Both the position numbers and the translations under genes were made by a program. DNA of 64,000 bases from JAEUWI01 sp942492815. Its GTDB lineage: Bacteria > Hydrogenedentota > Hydrogenedentia > Hydrogenedentales > JAEUWI01. Each line of letters starts with the position of its first letter. The stretch's first letter is position 1. The notes under the pieces are model-generated. The model did not search any database and had not been told where the DNA came from. It saw nothing but the letters and a program-made list of their open reading frames with translations. Positions 18,726 through 28,683 of the stretch are shown piece after piece. Location: contig OW818658.1 of the NCBI GenBank assembly GCA_942492815.1, forward strand, positions 1,922,001 to 1,986,000, in the 5' to 3' direction.

Positions 18726-19169
18726 TCAATCCAGGGGCTTGTCGGACTTGAGTGCCGGAATCGCGAGGATGGGAATCGGGGACTCGTGACGCACTGTGTT
18801 GATCGTGCTGCCGTGAATAATGTCGGACAATAGCTTGTGTCCGTGGGAGACCATGGCGATGAGGTCGCAACGTTCTTCTCGCGCCACGGCGAGAATCTGA
18901 CAAGGGGGACTGCCCAAGGCCAGACGTATATTGACCACGAAGCCCTGCGTCCGGAGGGCTTCCGCGGTTCGCTCCAGATATTCCCAGTCATCACGCATTT
19001 CCTCGGAAGGCGCGAGCTGTAGCTGGTCAAAGTTACGCGCGGCCCATCCATCGGCCACATGGAGCAGAAGTAGCTCACTTCGGGTCAGCCCGGTGAGCGT
19101 CGGGAGGTGCTTCAGCAGGGCCGCGTCGGTTTCCGTATGCTCCAGAGCCAGCAGTATCTTCTTATACAT
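18726..19169 (-). CDS. Universal stress protein (UspA family)
   Basis: The product has 147 residues from the ATG at 19169 (MYKKILLALEHTETD); a TTG further upstream would only add a short tail and overlap the transporter gene. The single Usp domain has the nucleotide-binding pattern near the C-terminus: MVSHGHKLLSDIIHGST followed by IPILAIP. Such small cytosolic proteins bind ATP and are induced under stress. The gene follows the NRAMP transporter by 19 bases on the minus strand, so both are likely on one transcript and the stress protein may respond to metal status. It is convergent with the glycosidase gene, whose stop lies 9 bases away. Confidence 0.9.
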   Translation of the reverse strand: MYKKILLALEHTETDAALLKHLPTLTGLTRSELLLLHVADGWAARNFDQLQLAPSEEMRDDWEYLERTAEALRTQGFVVNIRLALGSPPCQILAVAREERCDLIAMVSHGHKLLSDIIHGSTINTVRHESPIPILAIPALKSDKPLD

Positions 19170-19188
19170 GGCGTAACCACCTCGGAGG

Positions 19189-20604
19189 TTAGAGTCCAAT
19201 GGTCTCTTGCCAGGACACGGGGACGAAGAAGTCGAAAAGGAGCTTCACGTTCAGCACGACGATGAGAAGGGCAACCGGCCACGCGAGAAGCTTGAGCCAA
19301 AGGGGATTTGAAAATTCTCCCATCTTGGATCGTTCATCGGTGAACTGAACCAAAGGAATCACGGCGAAGCTGAGTTGCAGGCTGAGAATTACCTGGCTCC
19401 AGATGAGCAGATCGGTGGTTTTCTCTTCACCAAAGATGCCGATAACCACCACGGCGGGCACGATGGCAATAGCTCGGGTAATCAGGCGTCGGAGCCAGGG
19501 TCGAAGCCGGATGTTGAGAAAGCCTTCCATCACAATCTGCCCGGCGAGGGTTCCCGTCAGGGTTGAATTCTGGCCGGAGGCGAGGAGGGCCAGGGCGAAG
19601 AGGGTGCTGGCCACTCCCACACCGAGCAGGGGGCTCAAGAGGTGGTAGGCATCTTGAATCGTCGCGATATCCGGATGGCCGCTCCAATGGAAGGCCGCTG
19701 CGGAAATGACCAGGAGCCCGCCATTAATGAAAAGGGCAAAGGTCAGTGCAAGGGTGGAGTCGATGGTGCCGTAGCGGATGGCTTCGCGCTGCCCGACCGG
19801 AGTCCGCTCGAAATTACGGGTCTGCACAATGGAGGAGTGCAGATAGAGATTGTGGGGCATTACAGTGGCGCCAAGTATGCTGATGGCAATAAAGAGCATC
19901 TCGGGGTTCTGAACAATTGCCATGGACGGGACGAAACCGCGAGCCACGAGACCGAGGTCGGGCTTGGAGAAAATCAACTCCGCCATGAAGCAGCCGCCGA
20001 TGGTAAGAATCAGCGCGACCACCAAGGCCTCCACGTAGCGAAATCCCTTGGTTTGAAGGAAGAGCACCACCAGGACATCCACACAAGTGATGGCGCAGCC
20101 GTAGACCAGGGGAATTCCGAAGAGCAGTTGAAGGCCAATGGCGGAACCGACAACTTCGGCAAGATCACAGGCGGCGATGGCCACCTCGCACAGCACCCAG
20201 AGTCCCCAGACCACGGGGGTGGAGTAGTGATCACGGCAGGCTTGGGCAAGGTCGCGCCCCGTTACAACGCCAAGTTTCACGCACAGGTGCTGGAGGAGTA
20301 CCGCCATGAGGTTTGAGAGCATGATGACAGCCAGGAGTGAATAGCCGAATCGGGAGCCCCCGGCGAGGTCCGTAGCCCAATTTCCCGGGTCCATGTAGCC
20401 AACGGCAACCAGAAACCCCGGTCCCGCGAATGCCAGCATCTTGCGCCAGATGGAAGCGCCGATAGGAATGGGAATCGACTTAAAGGCCTCAGGAAGAGAG
20501 GGCCCATCCGAAGACTTGCGCCAGCCCGACGCGGCGGTATTTCCTGCGGTCACTTGGGTTTCACCGGCCCCGACTTCGGTGGCGGCTGGAGTTGCTTCGA
20601 ACAT
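19189..20604 (-). CDS. mntH: NRAMP-family divalent metal (Mn/Fe) transporter
   Basis: The product has 471 residues from ATG 20604; a TTG at 20658 would add 18 residues and neither start has a strong ribosome site. It has about eleven hydrophobic segments. The two metal-binding motifs of the NRAMP family are intact: DPGNW near residue 70 and MPHNLYLHS near residue 247. The family uses a proton gradient to import Mn2+ or Fe2+ through the inner membrane. A hydrophilic N-terminal tail of about 50 residues precedes the first helix, longer than in E. coli MntH. The UspA gene follows 19 bases downstream. Confidence 0.92.
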   Translation of the reverse strand: MFEATPAATEVGAGETQVTAGNTAASGWRKSSDGPSLPEAFKSIPIPIGASIWRKMLAFAGPGFLVAVGYMDPGNWATDLAGGSRFGYSLLAVIMLSNLMAVLLQHLCVKLGVVTGRDLAQACRDHYSTPVVWGLWVLCEVAIAACDLAEVVGSAIGLQLLFGIPLVYGCAITCVDVLVVLFLQTKGFRYVEALVVALILTIGGCFMAELIFSKPDLGLVARGFVPSMAIVQNPEMLFIAISILGATVMPHNLYLHSSIVQTRNFERTPVGQREAIRYGTIDSTLALTFALFINGGLLVISAAAFHWSGHPDIATIQDAYHLLSPLLGVGVASTLFALALLASGQNSTLTGTLAGQIVMEGFLNIRLRPWLRRLITRAIAIVPAVVVIGIFGEEKTTDLLIWSQVILSLQLSFAVIPLVQFTDERSKMGEFSNPLWLKLLAWPVALLIVVLNVKLLFDFFVPVSWQETIGL

Positions 20605-20718
20605 TCGTGGAAATCCAGTTCGAGAGACGATACGCAGATTTTGGATGGTCTGCTTCAAAGATGAGGTAAAGAGGCGCTGGGGGCCAGGAGATTCGGAATG
20701 GAGGCTCCGATTGTCATT

Positions 20719-20748
20719 ATTCTACACGGCACCCGGACAGCGGAGCAA
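20719..20748 (-). promoter_or_regulatory. Possible promoter for the NRAMP/UspA pair
   Basis: On the minus strand, TAGAAT (20724-20719) matches five of six -10 positions and TTGCTC (20748-20743) matches the TTG of a -35 box, with an 18-base spacer. The position, about 115 bases before the transporter ATG, is reasonable. The surrounding gap (20605-20814) shows no recognisable metal-sensor operator or riboswitch. Confidence 0.35.
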
Positions 20749-20814
20749 TGATTCCTCGCGCAGCTAGAACACGATGCACTTCTAAAGCAAGTGCGATAAG
20801 GCAGGTGCTCGATC

Positions 20815-22308
<1,494 letters not shown>

Positions 22309-22400
22309 CGTGAGCTTCCTGCTTGATTCACCGCGGGCGAAGGGGCCGACTGGGACAGCGCCACTATAACAAGAGGCTTGGGGAAAGGCAACGCAAAATC

Positions 22401-22461
22401 ATCAGACCGATCGGACGGATCCGACCGATCAGATCGGTCCGATTCGTCTGATTGGTCTGAT
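22401..22461. repeat. 61-bp near-perfect palindrome built of 9-bp units
   Basis: Two 30-base arms (22401-22430 and 22432-22461) flank a single A. They are reverse complements except for four positions. Each arm is three 9-base units plus three bases, for example GATCGGTCC, GATTCGTCT and GATTGGTCT on the right. It lies between the SDR stop and the start of the lysyl-oxidase-like gene, next to a likely terminator. The same construction appears at 14921-15028 and 38446-38564. Confidence 0.75.
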
Positions 22462-22494
22462 AAGAAAGGCCGCCTCACGCGCAATGAGGCGGCC
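22461..22494 (-). terminator. Rho-independent terminator of the SDR gene
   Basis: On the minus strand, GGCCGCCTC (22494-22486) pairs perfectly with GAGGCGGCC (22476-22468) around a 9-base loop and is followed by the T-rich CTTTCTTATC. It begins about a dozen bases after the SDR stop codon. Confidence 0.7.
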
Positions 22495-22506
22495 CTGCTG
22501 CAAAAA

Positions 22507-23280
22507 TCAACCCAGTGTGTGCGCCCCGTTCACGGCAATATTCTGGCCCGAAATGTAGGAGGCTTCATCGCTCGAAAGAAACAGCACCGTGTCCGCTACT
22601 TCCTTCGGCACGCCCCAGCGCTTCATGGGCAGGCCGGCCAGGTAGCCGTCCTTGAGCTCCTGGGGATCCTTCTCATGGCGCTCTACGAGGATCCAGCCGG
22701 GCGAGATCATGTTCACCGTGATGCCCCAGGGGGCAAGCTCGTTGGCGAGGCTCCGGTTGAAGCCGGTCTGGCCGCCCTTGGCCGCGCAATAGGCGGTGAA
22801 GTTCGGAACCCCCCGTGTGAATACTTCGGAACCGATATTGATGATGCGGCCTTTCTTTCGGGACTTCATGCCGGGCAACACGGCGCGGGTGAGGAGGTAG
22901 GGGCTTTTCACGAAGAAGTCGAGCATGGATTGATAGAACTCCCAGGTATATTCTTCTATGGGCATCTGGGGCTGATCGGGCGTGGCGTTCACCACCAGAA
23001 TGTCCACCGGTCCCAGGGTATCCACGATCTCCTGATGCATGCGGTTGACTTCCTCTTCCACGATGACACTGCCGCGCAGCATGATGCCCTCATGGCCCGC
23101 GTCCTGGAATTCTTTGAACGTCTGCTCCGCCCGCGCCTGGTTGTTGCTGTAGTTCAGGGCAACTTTCGCGCCCGCGGCACCCAGTTGCATGGCCATCACC
23201 TTGCCCAGGCCCGTGCTGGAGCCGGTAATCCAGGCAACTTTGCCTGCCAGGGAAAAAGGGTGTTGTCCGTTGGTGGTCAT
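22507..23280 (-). CDS. Short-chain dehydrogenase/reductase
   Basis: The 257-residue protein is a classical SDR. It has the Rossmann motif TGSSTGLGK near residue 16, the NAG-like VVNATPDQP near residue 90, a Ser in NIGSEVF and the catalytic pair Y-x3-K in YCAAKGG. It ends with the family's typical DEASYISGQNIAVNGAHTLG. The enzyme is cytosolic and uses NAD(P)H on an alcohol or ketone, most like glucose 1-dehydrogenase or 3-oxoacyl-ACP reductase relatives. GGAGAG precedes the ATG. A terminator and a 61-bp palindrome follow it, so its transcript probably ends here. Confidence 0.9.
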   Translation of the reverse strand: MTTNGQHPFSLAGKVAWITGSSTGLGKVMAMQLGAAGAKVALNYSNNQARAEQTFKEFQDAGHEGIMLRGSVIVEEEVNRMHQEIVDTLGPVDILVVNATPDQPQMPIEEYTWEFYQSMLDFFVKSPYLLTRAVLPGMKSRKKGRIINIGSEVFTRGVPNFTAYCAAKGGQTGFNRSLANELAPWGITVNMISPGWILVERHEKDPQELKDGYLAGLPMKRWGVPKEVADTVLFLSSDEASYISGQNIAVNGAHTLG

Positions 23281-23338
23281 TTAGTGCTCTCCGATGGTTC
23301 TATTGATCGTTGGTGTGTGGAATCATGCCGCGATGATG

Positions 23339-23383
23339 CAGGGACGGCAGGTAATCAATGGTCGCGTTGGCCTGCCGTCCCTG
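23339..23383. repeat. Intergenic hairpin, perfect 13-bp stem
   Basis: CAGGGACGGCAGG (23339-23351) and CCTGCCGTCCCTG (23371-23383) are exact reverse complements with a 19-base loop. It lies between the DUF1501 stop and the SDR start, both on the minus strand. There is no T-run, so intrinsic termination is doubtful; transcript-end protection or attenuation is possible. Confidence 0.6.
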
Positions 23384-23422
23384 TAGTCCCTGTTGTCACT
23401 GTGATCGAGGGAGGAGCGCCCA

Positions 23423-24874
23423 TCACGCCAGAATTTCGTGCACAATATGCCCGTGCACGTCGGTCAGGCGCATGTCTCGCCCGCTGTAGGGATAGGTCAG
23501 CTTCGTGTGGTCGAAGCCAAGCAAATGAAGAACTGTGGCGTGGAGATCGTGAATCTCCACTTTGTTCTCGATAGCCTTGTAGCCGAACTCGTCCGTGGCG
23601 CCGTAAATGACACCCGGTTTCACGCCACCGCCCGCCATCCAGATCGTGAATCCGAAGGGATTATGATCCCGCCCAACGGTGCCCTGAGCAAAGGGCGTTC
23701 GCCCGAATTCGCCGGCCCAAATCACCAGCGTTTCGTCCAGAAGACCGCGGCACTTCAAATCCTTCAGGAGGCCTGCAATGGGCTGGTCCACGGCGAGGGA
23801 ATTGAGGCTGTGGTTGCTCACGAGGTCACCATGAGCGTCCCAGCGATCCTGCCCGTCGATGGGCGGACAGGTCAGCTCCACAAAGCGCACGCCCCGCTCG
23901 ATCAGCCGCCGCGCTATCAGGCACTGCAGGCCATAGGAGCGGGTGTGTTCGTATTCCGCCTCCATGCCATAGAGTCGTTTGGTCGCGTCGGATTCGCCCT
24001 TGAGGTCCACCATGTCGGGCACCGCCGTTTGCATGCGATAGGCCAGCTCATAGTTGGCGATGGCCGCTTCCAGGGAGTCATGGTGACCACGTACCGCGAG
24101 GGACGCGTTGTCGAGTTGATTCAGCAGGCCGAGCTGCGCCTGTTGCGCACCGGTCACGCTTTCCGCCGGGGCGATGTTGGCCAACGGGTGGGCCTGCGCC
24201 TTGAATAGGGACGCCTGATAGGCGGCGGGGAGGAATCCCGCTCCGAAATTATCTACGCCACCGGAAGGAATCAGGCCACCGTTCAGCACCACGAAGCCCG
24301 GCAGGTTCTGGTTCTCCGTGCCGAGGCCGTATAGCGTCCACGCGCCCATGGAAGGCCGCCCGACGAGGCCATGGCCCGTGTGGAGGAAGTAGTTCGCCTG
24401 GTTGTGTTCGGAGAAGTTGGAGACCATGGAACGGATGATGGCCAGATCGTCCACGCACTCGCCCACGTGGGGAAAGAGATCCGAGACCGGCGCACCGCTC
24501 TGACCATACTGCTTGAAGGCCCAGGGGCTCCCCAGTGTGGAGCCGTTGTTGTCGAACTGGGTCGGCTCCATGGTCATGGAGAACGGCTTGCCATTCTCCG
24601 CTGTGAGCCGGGGTTTCGGGTCGAAGCTGTCCACTTGGGAAACGCCACCATCCATGTACAGGAAGATGACGTTCTTTGCCCGAGCAGGATAGTGCGGTGC
24701 GACCGGAGATACGCCGCCGCGCTCTACTGCTCCGTAGGCCTTGTCACCCATCAGGGCCGAAAGGGCGATGGCGCCAAAGCCGTTGGCGCAACGCAGGAGC
24801 ATGTCGCGGCGGGTCAGGGGCGCGGGGCTGACGTGTTGCCGGCAGGCGCAACCATTCTCGCGTTTGTCATTCAT
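23423..24874 (-). CDS. DUF1501 protein with Tat signal (locus 1)
   Basis: The product has 483 residues from ATG 24874, preceded by GGGGAA 9 bases upstream; the in-frame ATG at 24892 overlaps the upstream stop (TGATG) and is the alternative. A twin-arginine signal LTRRDMLLRCANGFG lies near residue 22. The body matches DUF1501, an alkaline-phosphatase/sulfatase-like fold of unknown reaction: YMDGGVSQVDSFDPKP, IRSMVSNFSEHN, ELTCPP and GEFGRTPFAQG. In Planctomycetes this family is almost always paired with PSCyt1/DUF1549/DUF1553 proteins, as here. The product should act folded in the periplasm. A second pair lies at 58001-62758. Confidence 0.9.
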   Translation of the reverse strand: MNDKRENGCACRQHVSPAPLTRRDMLLRCANGFGAIALSALMGDKAYGAVERGGVSPVAPHYPARAKNVIFLYMDGGVSQVDSFDPKPRLTAENGKPFSMTMEPTQFDNNGSTLGSPWAFKQYGQSGAPVSDLFPHVGECVDDLAIIRSMVSNFSEHNQANYFLHTGHGLVGRPSMGAWTLYGLGTENQNLPGFVVLNGGLIPSGGVDNFGAGFLPAAYQASLFKAQAHPLANIAPAESVTGAQQAQLGLLNQLDNASLAVRGHHDSLEAAIANYELAYRMQTAVPDMVDLKGESDATKRLYGMEAEYEHTRSYGLQCLIARRLIERGVRFVELTCPPIDGQDRWDAHGDLVSNHSLNSLAVDQPIAGLLKDLKCRGLLDETLVIWAGEFGRTPFAQGTVGRDHNPFGFTIWMAGGGVKPGVIYGATDEFGYKAIENKVEIHDLHATVLHLLGFDHTKLTYPYSGRDMRLTDVHGHIVHEILA

Positions 24875-24891
24875 GGGTATATTCCCCGGCA

Positions 24892-27800
24892 TCAGCCGAT
24901 GTAAATGAATTCCTTAAGCATGAAAATCGTGTGGCACAAGTCGGTCAGTACCCGCTGGTCATTCCACGCTTCCCCTTCGGCGATGCCATAGAGCGCGGCC
25001 TGAGACTGCACGAATGCGGCCAACGCGCCTCGCTCGTCCTCTCGGGGCGATCGGGCCAGCGCCGCCTGGTAAAGCTGTTCTGCGAGCGCCTCGAAGCTGG
25101 AGGGCTGGCCTGCAAGCGCGCGTTGGCTCCAGACTTCCGCCTGGGACACCACGAAAGGGTCATTCATCATGATCAGCGCCTGCGCCGGAAGATTTGATAC
25201 GGTTCTCGCGCCGATGGTCGTGTCCGGAACGGGCGCGTCAAAGGCGGTGATCATGGGCAGGAGGTGGTTGCGCCGAACTTCGAGGTAGACCGTGCGGCGG
25301 CGGTTGCCGTCCATCGGTCCCGACGCGGGGCTGCGGCGGTTCTGTTCGAAGGGTGGCACGTAGGCCTGCACCGAGGGTCCGTACATCGTTGCGTCCATGT
25401 TGCCGCCGAGGGCCAACAGGGTGTCGCGGATGGCTTCGCCTTCCAGACGCTGCACGCGCATGCGGTGCAGATAAAAATCCGCCGGGTCGAGCGTTTCCGT
25501 CTCGGGGGAAAAGAGAACGCTGCTCATGCGGTAGGTCTCGGTCTCCATCAGGTACTTGATGAGCCACTTGGTGGACCAGCCGTTTTCCATGAAGCGCGTC
25601 GCCAGAAAATCAAGCAGTTCGGGGTGCGTGGGGGGCTGGCCAAGTTTGCCGAAGTTATCCACCGAGGCCACGATCCCCCGTCCGAAAAGGTGGTGCCAGA
25701 CGCGGTTGACGTACACCCGTGCGGTCAGGGGATTGCGTGGATCGGCCATCTTTTCCGCAAGGGATAGCCGGTCCGGGGCTGCCGGGTCAACTTGACCGTC
25801 CAGCGCGACCAGAAATCCTCGCGGCACCGTGCCACTCGGGTTCTTGTGGTCGCCGCGAATGAAGTACTCGGCGTCGTCGGGCGAGCCATTGGTAATGGCG
25901 ACGGCCTTGAATGGTTCTGTGATGCGCCCTTCGGTTTCGAGCAGTGCCGTGTGGATGGCGTCGCGTTCCGAGGTTCGATCATCACGCCACCAGAGGCCGT
26001 GACGGAGAAGGAGGGCCGCATAAGGGTTGGCGTTGAGGGCGTCAATGGAGGCGATGTTACCGGTCCAAGCATTGTTGAACGCGTCCTCGTAGTTCTGTGC
26101 GAGTTCATCCATCCACGGGGTTTTGTCACTCGCCTCCGGAAGCAGTACAGCGAAGTTAAGCGCCGGATCGGCCGGGGGCTCGGGATTGTTGCTGAACACA
26201 ATCTCGTCCACGGCGATGTAGCCGTCGCTTTCGTCCGTAATCTCGATATAGGCGGTGCAGCCCCGGTACTTGCCGACCTGTTTGCCCATGGTGCGCCAAG
26301 TAAAGGCCCCGCGCGTATCCTCCAGATCGATCATGGTATCTTCAAAGATCAGTCCGTTATCGGTTCGCAACTGGTAGCCGTCCACCACCAGGCGCAGGCG
26401 GGCGTGGCGTGCGGCGACGCGAAAGTGGATATAGTCGCTATCGATGGTGAAGCTGGGCGAGCGAAGGATGCCCTGGAGCCTGTCGGCGATGAGGCCGCTG
26501 TGGGCGGCACCCGAAGGGGCCGGGGCCGGCGCGCCGCCCGATGTCGTCCAGGCCTTCGCACCCGAGGGGGCCTGGCCAAAGGCATCGCCCGAAGGAAACC
26601 AGCCATCAAAGTTTTCCCCGTTGAAATCAGCGAAGGTCACATTGGATGGATCCGGCGCGGGCGCGGCGGGGGCCTGTGCGACGGCGTGAGCGGTCTCCAG
26701 GAACTGGCGCGTATTGAGTGTGCGCAATTCGCGCGAGAGGCGCATCCACGCATAAAGCGGATGTCCGGGCTTATCTACGGCGGGTTCCGAGAGGGCCGCT
26801 ACCCAACGTTCGAGGTGCGCGGGGTCAAGCTGCGATTCGGCGGCGACCGCGCCCACGGGGCGGCCCACGGCCTTGCGGGGCTCAGGATTCTTGTCGTCCG
26901 CCGGAATCTCCATGGGCACGCCATCGGTAGGCTTGGGGCGGTTCAACAGCACCTTTACCGCGGCGTGCAGATAGGGGGCTACGGATCCATCCTCCAGGGA
27001 GGGGGTGGCGGCAATGGCTTGCGCCGTCTTGGCAATGGACTCAGCGGCCAGGGCCTGATGGGCTTCGATACCGGTCTTGATTCGATCTCCCGGATCGAGA
27101 AAGGCGATGGACTGGCGCGCGCTGTAGAGGTGTCCGGCCATGGCGTAGTAATCCCGCGCGGGAATGGCGTCAAACTTATGATCGTGGCAGCGGCTGCAGG
27201 AGACCGTCATCCCTAGAAAGGTCTTGGACATGACGTCGATCTGGTTGTCGATACGGTCCGCCTGATCTCGTTTCACGTCAACTGGGGCGTGGGTGGCTTG
27301 GTGCATGTACCAGAAGCCCGTCGCGAGCACGGATTCGTTGTAGCCCTCCTGGGTGTTTGCGCGGGGCTCGGGGAGGAGATCGCCCGCGATGTGCTCGCGC
27401 ACGAATTGGTTGTAGGGCACATCGTCATTCAGTGCGCGGATCACATAATCACGATAGGGCCAGGAGTGGCGTATCGGGTAGTCGCCCTCGTGCCCGTGGG
27501 TTTCTGCATAGCGGACCAGATCGAACCAGTGGCGCGCCCAGCGTTCACCGAAGGCTGGTTGCGCGAGCAACTGATCCAGCAGACGGCCGTAGGCGTCGGG
27601 GGCGGAGTCGTTGGCGAATGCATTAACCGATTCAGGCGCGGGAGGGAGGCCAGTCAACGCGAAGGTGGCCCTACGGGCCAACACGCGACGATCCGCCTCG
27701 GGTGCGGCGGCGAGCCCTTTTTCCTCGCGCTTCGCTTGAAGGAACTGGTCCACGGGGTGTTGCGAAAATCGCGCGTCCTTCACGACGGGCGGTGCGGGGT

Positions 27801-28278
27801 CGGTTATCGGTTGCCAGGCCCAGTGTTCATCACGTCGCTTTTCAAGGTCGAAGCCTTCCACCTTCCCCGTGGCTGCGGGAAGGGGCTCATCTGGCCAGGG
27901 CGCGCCGCGTTCAATCCATTCGGTGAGGGCATCCCATGCTTCCTGCGGGAGGATGCCCTTCGGCGGCATTTGCAGGTCCACATTTACGTAGGAGACTGCA
28001 ATGCCGATGCGGCTCTCTGCGGGATTGCCCGCCACCAGCGCGGGGCCCGAGTCTCCGCCGGCGAGAATGGTCTGAATGTGGTCCAGCCGAAGGCCGCCCT
28101 TCTGGGCTTCGGCGCCATGGCACTCATAGCAATACTGGCTGAGCACCGGACGCACCTTGGACTCGAAAAACTCGAGGTCCTGGGGCGATGCCGGAGCTCT
28201 CATTTCCTCGCCGGTGGTGTATGTTCCAAAGGAGAACGCCCCAAGAAATATGGCGCATGCTGTTCGATTGAAAGACAT
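24892..28278 (-). CDS. PSCyt1-DUF1549-DUF1553 (PSD1) cytochrome-like protein with inserted domain (locus 1)
   Basis: The protein has 1128 residues. After a signal peptide (FLGAFSFGTYTTG) comes a planctomycete cytochrome c-like domain with CYECH near residue 50. A DUF1549 domain (about 165-420) carries a second CSRCHDHKFD heme-type motif near residue 360, and a DUF1553 domain lies at the C-terminus (NPLTARVYVNRVWHHLFG). Between DUF1549 and DUF1553 lies a region around 545-700 (FADFNGENFDGWFPSGDAFG, AYIEITDESDGYIAVDEI) that looks like a beta-sandwich carbohydrate-binding module, absent from the paralogue at 60344-62758. The role is unknown, thought to be periplasmic polysaccharide oxidation. 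Its stop overlaps a possible DUF1501 start. Confidence 0.9.
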   Translation of the reverse strand: MSFNRTACAIFLGAFSFGTYTTGEEMRAPASPQDLEFFESKVRPVLSQYCYECHGAEAQKGGLRLDHIQTILAGGDSGPALVAGNPAESRIGIAVSYVNVDLQMPPKGILPQEAWDALTEWIERGAPWPDEPLPAATGKVEGFDLEKRRDEHWAWQPITDPAPPVVKDARFSQHPVDQFLQAKREEKGLAAAPEADRRVLARRATFALTGLPPAPESVNAFANDSAPDAYGRLLDQLLAQPAFGERWARHWFDLVRYAETHGHEGDYPIRHSWPYRDYVIRALNDDVPYNQFVREHIAGDLLPEPRANTQEGYNESVLATGFWYMHQATHAPVDVKRDQADRIDNQIDVMSKTFLGMTVSCSRCHDHKFDAIPARDYYAMAGHLYSARQSIAFLDPGDRIKTGIEAHQALAAESIAKTAQAIAATPSLEDGSVAPYLHAAVKVLLNRPKPTDGVPMEIPADDKNPEPRKAVGRPVGAVAAESQLDPAHLERWVAALSEPAVDKPGHPLYAWMRLSRELRTLNTRQFLETAHAVAQAPAAPAPDPSNVTFADFNGENFDGWFPSGDAFGQAPSGAKAWTTSGGAPAPAPSGAAHSGLIADRLQGILRSPSFTIDSDYIHFRVAARHARLRLVVDGYQLRTDNGLIFEDTMIDLEDTRGAFTWRTMGKQVGKYRGCTAYIEITDESDGYIAVDEIVFSNNPEPPADPALNFAVLLPEASDKTPWMDELAQNYEDAFNNAWTGNIASIDALNANPYAALLLRHGLWWRDDRTSERDAIHTALLETEGRITEPFKAVAITNGSPDDAEYFIRGDHKNPSGTVPRGFLVALDGQVDPAAPDRLSLAEKMADPRNPLTARVYVNRVWHHLFGRGIVASVDNFGKLGQPPTHPELLDFLATRFMENGWSTKWLIKYLMETETYRMSSVLFSPETETLDPADFYLHRMRVQRLEGEAIRDTLLALGGNMDATMYGPSVQAYVPPFEQNRRSPASGPMDGNRRRTVYLEVRRNHLLPMITAFDAPVPDTTIGARTVSNLPAQALIMMNDPFVVSQAEVWSQRALAGQPSSFEALAEQLYQAALARSPREDERGALAAFVQSQAALYGIAEGEAWNDQRVLTDLCHTIFMLKEFIYIG

Positions 28279-28351
28279 TCGATTTCCCGCCTAACGTGTT
28301 GCCAAGACTCGATGGGTACAGTGTACACAAGACCTCGCGAAAAATCACATA

Positions 28352-28677
28352 GTAGGGACAGCGTGGCCCCGTGTTGTGGTGCAGGTATTGAACTTGGCGT
28401 TACGTTGTTGACTTGTAATGGAACGTCAAACTGCAACCGGCGAGGCTGTCCTGTCGCATGCGAGGCGCGCGTGATACTTCGAAGCGACCTCAGCATATCG
28501 ACAGCGGCCTGCCAGGATGATTTTCGCGATTGCAGTGCGTATTCTGATCGTACCCAATCACGACGTCAGATGACAGGACAGCCGCACCGGATAGAGCTAA
28601 TCTGGCTTGTCGAAATGCCGCCACTCTACCCAACAGATTCTTCGCACGGTCCAATCGCGTGGCGCCGCTGTCCCTAC
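28352..28677. repeat. Four-armed inverted-repeat element, copy B
   Basis: Outer arms are GTAGGGACAGCGTGGCCCCG (28352-28371) and GGCGCCGCTGTCCCTAC (28661-28677). Inner arms are CCGGCGAGGCTGTCCTGTCG (28437-28456) and TGACAGGACAGCCGCACCGG (28571-28590). Spacers are 65, 114 and 70 bases, almost identical in length to copies A and C though the sequence differs. The element fills the 28279-28683 gap and its right end lies 7 bases from the stop of the sugar isomerase gene. Nothing else is visible in this gap. Confidence 0.8.
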
Positions 28678-28683
28678 AAGTCA

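Noticed and set aside
22349..22362. GGGACAGCGCCAC as a further outer arm of the four-armed element
   Set aside because: No inner arms or inverted partner within 400 bases; probably chance in GC-rich DNA.
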